A stretch of 12,475 nucleotides of DNA from CAZSLZ01 sp964607865 (GTDB taxonomy: Bacteria > Vulcanimicrobiota > JAJTBE01 > CAZSLZ01), in assembly GCA_964607865.1 (NCBI GenBank), contig CAZSLZ010000108.1, positions 1 through 12,475 on the forward strand, written 5' to 3'. The translations under genes were made by a program, and so were the position numbers. How positions within the stretch are numbered: the first letter of the stretch is position 1; each line of letters begins with the position of its first letter. Positions 1 through 6,341 of the stretch are shown piece by piece. The notes under the pieces were generated by a model. That model ran no database searches. It was not told where the DNA came from and saw only the letters and a program-made list of their open reading frames with translations.

Positions 1-498
1 AGCCCTGGCGTTGCCTTCAGAACGAATGATATTGTTACTGGAAACCGTTGCAATAAAAAAGAATGATACCAGAAGAATAATAAACAAATAATCTCTGGCA
101 TAGGGAAAAATGCTTTCACTGCCCCCAAAAAGAAAAATAAGAGGCTTGAGCAGCAGAATTCCCAGCATAGTTGTAACCAGGCTGATAACAGCAGTACTGG
201 CAAAGCAGTTACCCGCCACTTTTTCAGCGTGTTCCTGTTTTTTTGCACCCAGGCTGCGTGAGATTATGGAAGCTGACCCGATGCCTATGGCTGATGCTAC
301 AGAAATAATTACCATCATAACAGGAAAAGCAATAGTCAGGCCTGCCAGGGCAGTGGTGCCGGCTCCCCGGCCAATAAATATTGTATCCACCAGATTATAA
401 AGGGAATTAACAATCATGCCCACAGCTGCCGGGGTGGAGTATTTAACAAGCAATTTGCTGACTTTTTCTTTTCCGAGTTCTTCTTTTCTGTTTTCCAT
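1..498 (-). CDS. MATE-family multidrug/Na+-type efflux protein, N-terminal part (runs off the left edge)
   Basis: An uninterrupted 166-codon frame runs from the ATG at 498 to base 1, so the C-terminus lies outside the window. The protein begins with a charged amphipathic stretch (MENRKEELGKEK). It continues into hydrophobic helices containing NSLYNLVDTIFIGRG (residues 31-45) and GIGSASIISRSLGAKK (residues 72-87). Both are characteristic of MATE exporters, which swap Na+ or H+ for organic cations at the inner membrane and usually have about 450 residues and 12 helices. About five helices are present here. No strong ribosome binding site is visible before the ATG. The terminator at 516-541 separates it from the upstream gene on the same strand, so it probably has its own weak promoter in 499-515 or depends on read-through. 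Family assignment is firm; the substrate is unknown. Confidence 0.88.
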   Translation of the reverse strand, partial: MENRKEELGKEKVSKLLVKYSTPAAVGMIVNSLYNLVDTIFIGRGAGTTALAGLTIAFPVMMVIISVASAIGIGSASIISRSLGAKKQEHAEKVAGNCFASTAVISLVTTMLGILLLKPLIFLFGGSESIFPYARDYLFIILLVSFFFIATVSSNNIIRSEGNARA

Positions 499-515
499 AT
501 AAATTATCTAAATAA

Positions 516-541
516 AAATGCGGGGAAAAATCCCCGCATTT
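516..541 (-). terminator. Rho-independent terminator after the secreted PsbP-like gene
   Basis: A perfect 11-bp inverted repeat (516-526 with 531-541, core GCGGGG/CCCCGC) surrounds a four-base loop. On the minus strand it is followed by TTTTTATTT. It lies 20 bases past the stop of the gene ending at 562 and just before the MATE start codon. On the plus strand the downstream bases (TAAAGTTTTTTTG) are also T-rich, so it may work in both directions. Confidence 0.85.
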
Positions 542-561
542 AAAGTTTTTTTGTTTTATAC

Positions 562-1080
562 CTACTTTACTTTCAAGGTATTTAATATTTTCACTATTTC
601 GGGGTTGAATTGTCCCGATTTCCCTTCGGGATACTGCCTCATCAATATTACTGATTTCCCATTAAAATCAACAAAATCGAATCTTCCTTCGTAATTCTGT
701 CCTTTGAAAGTATATGTAGCTTTCAGGGCTTTTCTTTCTTCACCAAAAACAGTTGAGGTAGTTCTTGTTGTATTAATATTGGTAGAATTCTGTCCTTTCA
801 GGAAACCGCCCTGGAAGGCTTCCAGAAATTCATACTGGTCACCGGAAGGGTCAACATTGTCAAATGCCATCACCGAGAAAAAAGAATTGCCGGTGGGGTC
901 GATTCCTACCAGGCCCCGGTATGCTCCTTCCTTCAAAATGGTTTTATATTGCCAACCTTCAGGTTGATTGACGTTAATTCCATTTTCGTCGTAGGTTTCA
1001 GCATAAGCTGACAAGGGTATTGCGATTATTGCCAGTATAGCTGCAACCAAAAAGATTTTCTGAGTTATTCTGTTTTTCAT
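562..1080 (-). CDS. Small secreted protein, PsbP/DUF1795-like
   Basis: This 172-residue protein has a clear Sec signal peptide: KNRITQK, a hydrophobic core, then AYA before Glu28, the likely signal peptidase I cleavage point. The mature part of about 145 residues opens with YDENGINVNQPEGW. It continues with alternating strand-like segments (FSVMAFDN, KATYTFKGQNYEGRFDFVD, KSVILMRQYPEGK) and ends KILNTLKVK. That layout (a 'polypeptide must not perturb the solvent' strand, a helix EFLEAFQGGFLKG, then sheet and the terminal 'ILNTLK') resembles the PsbP/Mog1/DUF1795 fold found in many secreted bacterial proteins of unknown role. The ATG at 1080 follows GAGGGAG by about nine bases. It is monocistronic, ending in a terminator and starting opposite the sirtuin. 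No catalytic residues are apparent. The fold is an inference from pattern; secretion is well supported. Confidence 0.82.
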   Translation of the reverse strand: MKNRITQKIFLVAAILAIIAIPLSAYAETYDENGINVNQPEGWQYKTILKEGAYRGLVGIDPTGNSFFSVMAFDNVDPSGDQYEFLEAFQGGFLKGQNSTNINTTRTTSTVFGEERKALKATYTFKGQNYEGRFDFVDFNGKSVILMRQYPEGKSGQFNPEIVKILNTLKVK

Positions 1081-1127
1081 TAAGTATCACTCCCTCTTAA
1101 TTATCATATTTATTTTTATAAAACTAT

Positions 1128-1160
1128 AAAAAATCCTTGATAGTTCCAAAAAATACTTGA
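1128..1160. repeat. Two direct copies of AAAAAATnCTTGA in the divergent promoter region
   Basis: AAAAAATCCTTGA at 1128-1140 and AAAAAATACTTGA at 1148-1160 differ at one base and are 20 bases apart, close to two helical turns. The first copy also sits inside an inverted repeat AACTAT (1122-1127) / ATAGTT (1140-1145). The position between divergent genes suggests a regulator site, but the region is very AT-rich, so chance is possible. Confidence 0.3.
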
Positions 1161-1179
1161 GTTATTTGTAGTTTTTTTA

Positions 1180-1208
1180 TTGATTTTATTTTTATCTTAA
1201 CTTAAAAT
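1180..1208 (+). promoter_or_regulatory. Sigma-70/A-type promoter for the sirtuin gene
   Basis: TTGATT (1180-1185) and TAAAAT (1203-1208) are separated by exactly 17 bases. The expected transcription start near 1215 leaves a short leader containing GCGGGGGT just before the ATG at 1231. Four to five of six bases match each consensus hexamer. Confidence 0.6.
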
Positions 1209-1230
1209 ATATAGAAAGCGGGGGTAACCT

Positions 1231-1987
1231 ATGGAACAAGATTTTAAAATGTATCGGGTTCTGGACAGGATAAAAAGTTCTCGATACTTAATCGCTTTCA
1301 CCGGGGCAGGAATATCGGTGGAAAGTGGAATCCCTCCATTCCGGTGGGAAGGGGGAATCTGTGCTAGATAAGTTCCTGATAGTTTNNNNNNNNNNCGATA
1401 TTAATTTTTTCAGAGAGAATCCTGAAGTTTCCTGGAAAATGATAAAGGAAGTTTTCTTCAGCGAAGTAAACCAACCCAAGCCCAACAAGGCGCATCTTAT
1501 TCTGGCAGAGATGGAAGAAGCAGGTATTTTGAAATCGATAATAACCCAGAATATTGATAATCTTCATCAGGAAGCCGGCAGCCGAAATGTACTGGAATTT
1601 CATGGCAATTGCCGGCGGCTGGTATGTCTTGGTTGCGATTCTACGATTCCCCTGGAGAAAAACCGGATGGAAAAAATACCGGTACGCTGTGATTCCTGCG
1701 GGGGTTTGGTAAGGCCAGATTTTATTTTTTTCAGCGAACCGATTCATCCCGGAATGAAACGGAAATCTTTTCTGGAAGCAGAGAAAGCAGATACGGTCTT
1801 AGTGATAGGTACTACCGGAGAAGTCTATCCTTCTGCCATGGTGCCAGCCTGGGCAAAGACAAATGGAGCTTTTATAATTGAAATAAACGTGAAAGAATCG
1901 GAAATTACCCGTAAACTGGCCGACATTTTTATTGAAGGTAAAGCAACCGAGATTATGGAAAAAATTGGAAAGGGTTTACCACTATAA
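1231..1987 (+). CDS. Sir2-family NAD-dependent protein deacylase (sirtuin), disrupted at an assembly gap
   Basis: The gene starts at the ATG at 1231 and reads MEQDFKMYRVLDRI, then FTGAGISVESGIPPFR, the NAD-binding signature of sirtuins. In the same frame a TAA falls at 1369-1371, followed by ten Ns at 1386-1395. After the gap the homology resumes (DINFFRENPEVSW) in a frame shifted only by the arbitrary N length. It continues through TQNIDNLHQEAGS and EFHGN (catalytic His), two zinc CxxC pairs (CLGC, CDSC) and GTTGEVYPSA, to a TAA at 1985-1987. Sirtuins use NAD+ to remove acyl groups from lysines. Departures from the common pattern are FSE instead of FGE and GTTGE instead of GTS. The stop and nearby odd residues (W for G after PPFR, C for W) all lie within about 30 bases of the gap, so sequencing error is more likely than a true pseudogene. 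With the gap closed the protein would be about 250 residues, normal for the family. Confidence 0.85.
1386..1395. other. Assembly gap (10 Ns) inside the sirtuin gene
   Basis: Ten unresolved bases. Joining the flanks directly (agttt + cgat) gives codons for S-F-D-I-N, which fits the usual sirtuin spacing before the 'FF..NP' segment. The true gap may therefore be zero or a multiple of three rather than ten. Confidence 0.95.
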
Positions 1988-2005
1988 AAATTGAAGGAAA
2001 TATAT

Positions 2006-2011
2006 TATAAT
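2006..2011 (+). promoter_or_regulatory. Possible -10 element before tatA
   Basis: TATAAT at 2006-2011 lies 31 bases before the tatA ATG, in an AT-rich spacer. There is no good -35 hexamer 16-18 bases upstream. This would be an internal promoter, or tatA is simply co-transcribed with the sirtuin. Confidence 0.3.
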
Positions 2012-2042
2012 ACTAAAAGATAGTAAAAAAGGAATTGATTAT

Positions 2043-2240
2043 ATGCCCACAATTGGTGTTACTGAACTGTTAATAATTCTGGTTATTGTCCTGGTTGTTT
2101 TCGGCGCGGACAAACTGGCGGGAATTGGAAAAGCCCTGGGTGAGGGCATTCGTGAGTTCAAGTCTGCCCAGCAGGAACCTGCAGCCAAAAAGAATGATGA
2201 GCCTGAAAAGCCTGAAGAAGACAACACGGAGGAAAAATAA
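2043..2240 (+). CDS. tatA: Twin-arginine translocase subunit TatA/TatE
   Basis: This 65-residue protein has the exact architecture of TatA. A short N-terminus carries the conserved Glu (MPTIGVTELL), followed by one transmembrane helix (LLIILVIVLVVFG) and the FG hinge. An amphipathic helix follows (DKLAGIGKALGEGIREFK), then an acidic, lysine-rich unstructured tail (EEDNTEEK). TatA oligomers form the pore-like component that lets folded twin-arginine precursors cross the cytoplasmic membrane, recruited by TatC. GGAA about eight bases before the ATG is the ribosome binding site. No tatC or tatB lies in the window; isolated tatA genes are common in Gram-positive bacteria. It follows the sirtuin by 55 bases. 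Confidence 0.93.
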   Translation: MPTIGVTELLIILVIVLVVFGADKLAGIGKALGEGIREFKSAQQEPAAKKNDEPEKPEEDNTEEK

Positions 2241-2300
2241 GAATTAAAAACGAATTTTTCCTGAGATGATATTTTGAAGAACTTGAACCCGGAGAGCTAA

Positions 2301-2594
2301 ATGCTGAAAAACCTTAAAACAATTTTTTTCCTTATGATATTTGTCGCCCTCACGTTAAGAGAGGGGTTCTGTAAGATTGTACAGGGTATTGGCTTCCTGC
2401 ATCAATTGTTATTTTTCAACAACCAGTTTTCAGCCAGAGTATCGGTATTGAGTTTTATGGAAACCGGCGGTTTCTGGAGAGTGGCAATACCCTTACTGAT
2501 ACTGTTGGTTATAATACCTTCCTTCCTGGTCATCCGAAGAACTAAAATGGAAAATCCTGCTGAGGATGAAGAAGAAGATGAGTTTTTCGGTTAA
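2301..2594 (+). CDS. Small two-helix membrane protein of unknown function
   Basis: The protein has 97 residues. A first hydrophobic segment (about residues 7-20, IFFLMIFVALTL) is followed by a loop of about 40 residues. A second segment (about 61-78, VAIPLLILLVIIPSFLVI) leads to a basic RRTK and a strongly acidic cytoplasmic tail (ENPAEDEEEDEFFG). By the positive-inside rule RRTK places the C-terminus in the cytoplasm. GGAGAG lies seven bases before the ATG. Its 3' end overlaps the Mut7-C gene, so the two are probably translated together. I recognise no family. Its place at the head of an operon with cell-wall synthesis genes could mean an accessory role there, but that is only context. Confidence 0.65.
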   Translation: MLKNLKTIFFLMIFVALTLREGFCKIVQGIGFLHQLLFFNNQFSARVSVLSFMETGGFWRVAIPLLILLVIIPSFLVIRRTKMENPAEDEEEDEFFG

Positions 2595-3069
2595 TGAGAA
2601 AAACACCATTAAGTTCATAGCTGACCATAACCTGGAAAAAGTGGCTCGATGGCTGAGGTTTGCCGGTATCAACTGTGATTATATGAACCAGAAGAATGAT
2701 AAATTGCTTAAAGAAATTGCGACAGAAGAAAATCGGATCATTCTAACCACTACTCGTAAACTGAAAGGGCAAAAACAGGTTTTGTTTCTTGAAACCCAGA
2801 ACCCCATAGAACAATTGAAAAAAATTTTCAGAAAATTCCCTCAAATTAACCTTGAAAAAGCATTTACCCGTTGTTCCCTCTGCAATGCAGTTCTTATTTC
2901 AGCTGAGGTGGAAAATGTATGGGAAAAAATCCCTCCAGGAGTTCGCGAACTATATGAAGATTACTTTTTATGCCCCGATTGCCAGCGTATTTACTGGCCC
3001 GGCTCCCAGTATAAATTAATCAGAAACAGGCTGGATGAGATTTACCATAATAAAGAAAGAGAGAAATGA
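2566..3069 (+). CDS. Mut7-C (DUF82) PIN-fold RNase domain protein with zinc ribbon
   Basis: The N-terminal PIN-like half has FIADHNLEKVARWLRFAGINCDY (residues 18-40), matching the family pattern 'D..L..LARWLR.LG.D'. The C-terminal half has a zinc ribbon with C103/C106 (RCSLCNAVL) and C136/C139 (CPDC), then RIYWPGSQY. This is the stand-alone Mut7-C protein, a predicted RNA-processing nuclease. Two family positions are changed. The usual 'LTrDr.L' is ILTTTRKL, so the Asp is replaced near residue 62. The usual GSH is GSQ, so the His is replaced at 148. It may have reduced or no nuclease activity. The ATG at 2566 overlaps the preceding gene by 29 bases; an alternative in-frame ATG at 2578 is better spaced from GAGG at 2562. 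The following gene begins one base after its stop. Confidence 0.82.
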   Translation: MKKKMSFSVNEKNTIKFIADHNLEKVARWLRFAGINCDYMNQKNDKLLKEIATEENRIILTTTRKLKGQKQVLFLETQNPIEQLKKIFRKFPQINLEKAFTRCSLCNAVLISAEVENVWEKIPPGVRELYEDYFLCPDCQRIYWPGSQYKLIRNRLDEIYHNKEREK

Positions 3070-3070
3070 C

Positions 3071-3550
3071 ATGGAAAATTTTTTTGGGCTGTTACGACTG
3101 GTTTTTCTGGGTATTATCACCCTGTTTTTTATGCATGTAATAAGATTGCTCAGCCATAACATGGATCCGGAGAAAAAAGATGAAAAAAATAATGAAGAAT
3201 ATATAATCACCCAGCCTGATATAGTATCTTCTAAAGTAGAACCCAGCACAGCCTATCTTACCATTGATGTGGGCAAAAAATTCTTACCCTCAGTCAAGAA
3301 AGAACAAATTCCCCTCAAGTCAAAAACCACCATGGGAAGAAACAAGAAAAATGATATTGTTATTGAAGACCCTTATGTTTCAAACCGCCATACGGTGATC
3401 GAAAGCGAGGGAAAACACTGGGTTCTTAACGACAGCAAAAGTAAAAATGAAACTTTTGTAAACGATGCAGTCCTGAATGGACATGTAGTGCTTCAGAATA
3501 ACGATTTAATAAGGATAGGCTCGGTAACCTTTAAATTTCATCAGGAATAG
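3071..3550 (+). CDS. Membrane-anchored FHA-domain protein
   Basis: The chosen ATG at 3071 gives 159 residues, starts one base after the previous stop and follows AGAGAG. An upstream in-frame ATG at 3035 would overlap the neighbour. Residues 5-28 form one transmembrane helix (VFLGIITLFFMHVI). An acidic/lysine-rich linker follows, then an FHA domain from about 62 to the end. Its phospho-threonine-binding residues are visible: GR (89-90), S104-N-R-H107, and N131 after ETFV. FHA domains bind phospho-Thr peptides, so the protein should sit on the cytoplasmic face and recruit a phosphorylated partner. The same FHA - RodA - PBP order occurs in actinobacterial clusters with PknA/PknB kinases; no kinase or phosphatase gene is in this window. 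Confidence 0.88.
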   Translation: MENFFGLLRLVFLGIITLFFMHVIRLLSHNMDPEKKDEKNNEEYIITQPDIVSSKVEPSTAYLTIDVGKKFLPSVKKEQIPLKSKTTMGRNKKNDIVIEDPYVSNRHTVIESEGKHWVLNDSKSKNETFVNDAVLNGHVVLQNNDLIRIGSVTFKFHQE

Positions 3551-3558
3551 AGGCAAAC

Positions 3559-4884
3559 TTGAATAGAGTTTTTCCCCAGTATAAGTATAATTCTTTCCCC
3601 CTTATAAGCAAGGCCAGAATACAGGAAAGAAAGCTGATGGCCTGGATCACCATAATAATGGCCCTGGGGGTTTTCATGCTTACCCGGACGGGCATTGAAT
3701 TTTTCCTATCCCCCATTATGGGAGGCAGCATATTACTGGTTTCCTTCTGGGGTTTACACCTGTTTATGGTTTTGAGGAAACAAAAAGGCGACGAACTATT
3801 TCTGCCCCTGACTTTTTTTCTTATTTCCATGGGTTGGCTTGAGATTTTCCGCATTGACCCCCAGTTTGCAATGCGTCAGTTAATATGGATACTTATAGGC
3901 GAAGTTGTATTCATACTCTGGCTGGTTTTTCTGAAAGATTACCAGGTTCTGGAAGATTACAAGTATATTTTTCTTGTCCTGGCAGTGGTACTGCAAACCC
4001 TGGTTGCACTGTTCGGGCTGGAAGTCAACGGGGCAAAACTATGGTTTGACCTGGGGTTCTTTTCCATTCAACCCGTAGAATTTATCAAAATTTTTCTTAC
4101 TGTTTTTCTTGTTTCATACCTGAAACAAAACCGCAACCTGCTGGAAAAAGATGCCCAGAATACATCCAAGTGGATATCCATGAAATATTATGTTTTGCTT
4201 TTTACCCTCTGGGCCATTGCCGAATCGGTACTGGTCATACAAAAAGACCTGGGTATGGCTTTTCTTCTTTTCGGAGTTTTCGTGGGGTTGTTTTATGTAG
4301 TAACCCGCAAGGCTTATCTTACCTTTTCTGCCCTTTTATTGTTTGTCCTCAGTGGTTATATTCTTTATGAAATATTTCCCCACGTCAGAATTCGGATTGA
4401 CAATTGGTGGAACCCCTGGTCAGATCCCGAAGGGACCGGATATCAGATGATCCAATCCCTGTTTTCCATGGGAAACGGGGGTATTCTTGGAGCAGGCCTG
4501 GGCAGAGGGGAACCTTTTTATATCCCCGCTGTTCATACTGATTTTATCTTCGTTGCCATTGCAGAGGAATTTGGGCTGGTGGGCGCAATTGTCACCCTGG
4601 GAATATTTCTCGTCCTTATTCAGAGAATGTTCCGGACTGCCCTGGAAACCAGGGATGAATTCGGAAAACTGCTGGCACTGGGCCTGGGAGTTTTAATTGC
4701 AACCCAGGTATTTATCATTGTAGCAGGCGCCGTTAAATTCATTCCCCTTACAGGCATTACACTGCCTTTTGTCAGTTATGGCGGTTCATCCATGGTCTCC
4801 AACTTCATCATACTGGCAATTTACATGCAAATTTCCGGTACCATCGAATCCTCTTTCAAGGAGAAAAACCATGGACAAAACTGA
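3559..4884 (+). CDS. rodA: SEDS-family peptidoglycan glycosyltransferase (RodA/FtsW/SpoVE)
   Basis: The protein has about 441 residues and roughly ten membrane helices. Family signatures seen are GAKLWFDLGFFSIQPVEF (the QPsEF motif with Val for Ser), QKDLGMAFLLF and GAGLGRG (about 311-317). HTDFIFVAIAEEFG (about 326-339) and LPFVSYGGSSMVSN (about 402-415) follow. SEDS proteins polymerise lipid II into glycan strands and work with a class B PBP, which is the next gene here. The TTG at 3559 follows AGAGG by five bases and lies eight bases after the FHA stop. An ATG at 3637 after GGAAAG would give a protein 26 residues shorter, so the start is uncertain. RodA is preferred to FtsW only because of the FHA-RodA-PbpA gene order; sequence alone does not settle it. 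Confidence 0.92.
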   Translation: MNRVFPQYKYNSFPLISKARIQERKLMAWITIIMALGVFMLTRTGIEFFLSPIMGGSILLVSFWGLHLFMVLRKQKGDELFLPLTFFLISMGWLEIFRIDPQFAMRQLIWILIGEVVFILWLVFLKDYQVLEDYKYIFLVLAVVLQTLVALFGLEVNGAKLWFDLGFFSIQPVEFIKIFLTVFLVSYLKQNRNLLEKDAQNTSKWISMKYYVLLFTLWAIAESVLVIQKDLGMAFLLFGVFVGLFYVVTRKAYLTFSALLLFVLSGYILYEIFPHVRIRIDNWWNPWSDPEGTGYQMIQSLFSMGNGGILGAGLGRGEPFYIPAVHTDFIFVAIAEEFGLVGAIVTLGIFLVLIQRMFRTALETRDEFGKLLALGLGVLIATQVFIIVAGAVKFIPLTGITLPFVSYGGSSMVSNFIILAIYMQISGTIESSFKEKNHGQN

Positions 4885-6271
4885 CAAATATATAAAAAAT
4901 GTCTTCCGCTTTTATATGATGCTTTTCTTTGTTCTTGGATTATATATCATTTATATTATGGGAGTGGAAGCCCTGGCCCTGGAAACAAACCCCCTCAACC
5001 CCAGAAACAGAGAGGAACTGGACAAACGGGGAACCGTTTTTACCCGTTCGGGGATTGTCCTGGCTATCTCAAAAAAAGAAGATGGTAAAACATACAGAAA
5101 ATACCCCGGTGGCAGAGAGTATCAGCCACTGCTGGGCTACTGGAGTAAAAAATACGGCAAGAGCGGCCTGGAAGCTCAACTCGATTCCCACCTGGTTTCC
5201 GGCTATAAACATGATAATGTTATAAGTACAATTGCCCGTACAAAACAAAACGGAAAAAATATCTATCTGACCATAGACGATGAAATTCAGAAGGTTGCCA
5301 ATGAAGTTCTGGAAGGTGAAAAAGGAGCTGTGGTGGTTTTAAACCCCGGAAACGGAGAAATCCTTGCCCTGGCATCATCTCCTTCCTATGAATCAGAAGA
5401 ACTCGATGACAACTGGCTAGAGTTGGCCAGAAACAAAGATGCCCCATTTCTGCTCCGGGCTGTAAATGGCTATTATCCCCCCGGTTCAGTGTTTAAACTT
5501 TTTACCTATGCAGCCTGCCTGGAAGAAGGCCTGATAATCCCCACAGATACCTTCTCCTGTACCGGTGAATTTGCCATAAAATACCCTCTGGGAACCTATC
5601 ATATAAGGGAAGCTGGGGGAACCGCCCATGGAACAGTTACAGCTGAAGATGCAGTAACCCATTCATGCAATATAGCTTTTGCCCAGATGGGCCTTGCCCT
5701 GGGCGCCCCGAAGTTTATTGACTATGCCGGGAAATTCGGTTTAAATCAGAACCCCGAATTTCTGGCAATAAACTCAAAAAGCAGGTTCCCCACAGTGGGG
5801 GAACTCAGCCGGTCCATTCTCGCCCAGAGCGCATTCGGACAGGGTGAAATTCTGCTTTCTCCTCTTCAAATTGCCCTCATGGTATCAGCTTTCGCCAATG
5901 AGGGGAAGATCTGCCAACCCATATTGATAAAAGCTATTGCTGATGATAAGGGGAAAGTTGTAAAAAAGAGTGAACCCTCAATTTTGAAAGAACCGGTCAG
6001 CCCAGCCACAGCTGAAAAAGTAAGAAACGCCATGGTGGAAGTAGTCAGGCGGGGAACAGGCTGGAGAGCTTATATTGAAGGTATGGAAGTGGCAGGTAAA
6101 ACAGGAAGCGCTGAAAACGCCTCAGGAAATACTCATGCATGGTTTGCCGGTTTTGCCCCTGCCGGTAACCCCGAAGTGCTGGTAGTGGTAATAATTGAAA
6201 ATGGCGGAGGAGGAGGGACAACCGCAGCGCCAAAGGCAAGAGAAGTTATAAGAAGAGCCCTGAATATATGA
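4871..6271 (+). CDS. pbpA: Class B penicillin-binding protein (transpeptidase)
   Basis: The ATG at 4871 follows AAGGAG by seven bases and overlaps the RodA stop by 14 bases, indicating translational coupling. The 466-residue protein has one N-terminal membrane anchor (about residues 13-32). A short N-terminal domain follows with RGTVFTRSG and YGKSGLEAQL, then the penicillin-binding transpeptidase domain. Active-site motifs are intact: S206-V-F-K209, S265-C-N267 and K410-T-G412. It cross-links stem peptides on the outer face of the membrane and is the expected partner of the SEDS protein just upstream. The length and small N-terminal domain resemble actinobacterial PbpA or a short PBP2 more than the larger PBP2x/SpoVD types. 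No PASTA domain is present. The stop is only a few bases before the IS256 remnant. Confidence 0.94.
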   Translation: MDKTDKYIKNVFRFYMMLFFVLGLYIIYIMGVEALALETNPLNPRNREELDKRGTVFTRSGIVLAISKKEDGKTYRKYPGGREYQPLLGYWSKKYGKSGLEAQLDSHLVSGYKHDNVISTIARTKQNGKNIYLTIDDEIQKVANEVLEGEKGAVVVLNPGNGEILALASSPSYESEELDDNWLELARNKDAPFLLRAVNGYYPPGSVFKLFTYAACLEEGLIIPTDTFSCTGEFAIKYPLGTYHIREAGGTAHGTVTAEDAVTHSCNIAFAQMGLALGAPKFIDYAGKFGLNQNPEFLAINSKSRFPTVGELSRSILAQSAFGQGEILLSPLQIALMVSAFANEGKICQPILIKAIADDKGKVVKKSEPSILKEPVSPATAEKVRNAMVEVVRRGTGWRAYIEGMEVAGKTGSAENASGNTHAWFAGFAPAGNPEVLVVVIIENGGGGGTTAAPKAREVIRRALNI

Positions 6272-6291
6272 ATCTGTCATAAAAATTGTGT

Positions 6292-6336
6292 AAACCTCCG
6301 AAATATATTAAAATCAAAATAATATTTTGGAGGTTT
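6292..6336 (+). promoter_or_regulatory. Leader hairpin sequestering the transposase ribosome binding site
   Basis: AAACCTCC (6292-6299) pairs with GGAGGTTT (6329-6336). The stem extends through a G-U pair (6300/6328) and AAATAT/ATATTT (6301-6306 with 6322-6327), giving about 15 pairs and a 15-base loop. The right arm contains the GGAGG ribosome binding site of the transposase, and TTTTTGTT follows. In read-through transcripts the site would be hidden. The structure could also terminate the PBP operon transcript. Confidence 0.6.
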
Positions 6337-6341
6337 TTGTT

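Noticed and set aside
5784..5803. Hairpin-like TTCCCC...GGGGAA in the PBP gene
   Set aside because: It lies inside a well-conserved coding region, with no T-run and no gene boundary, so coding constraint explains it.
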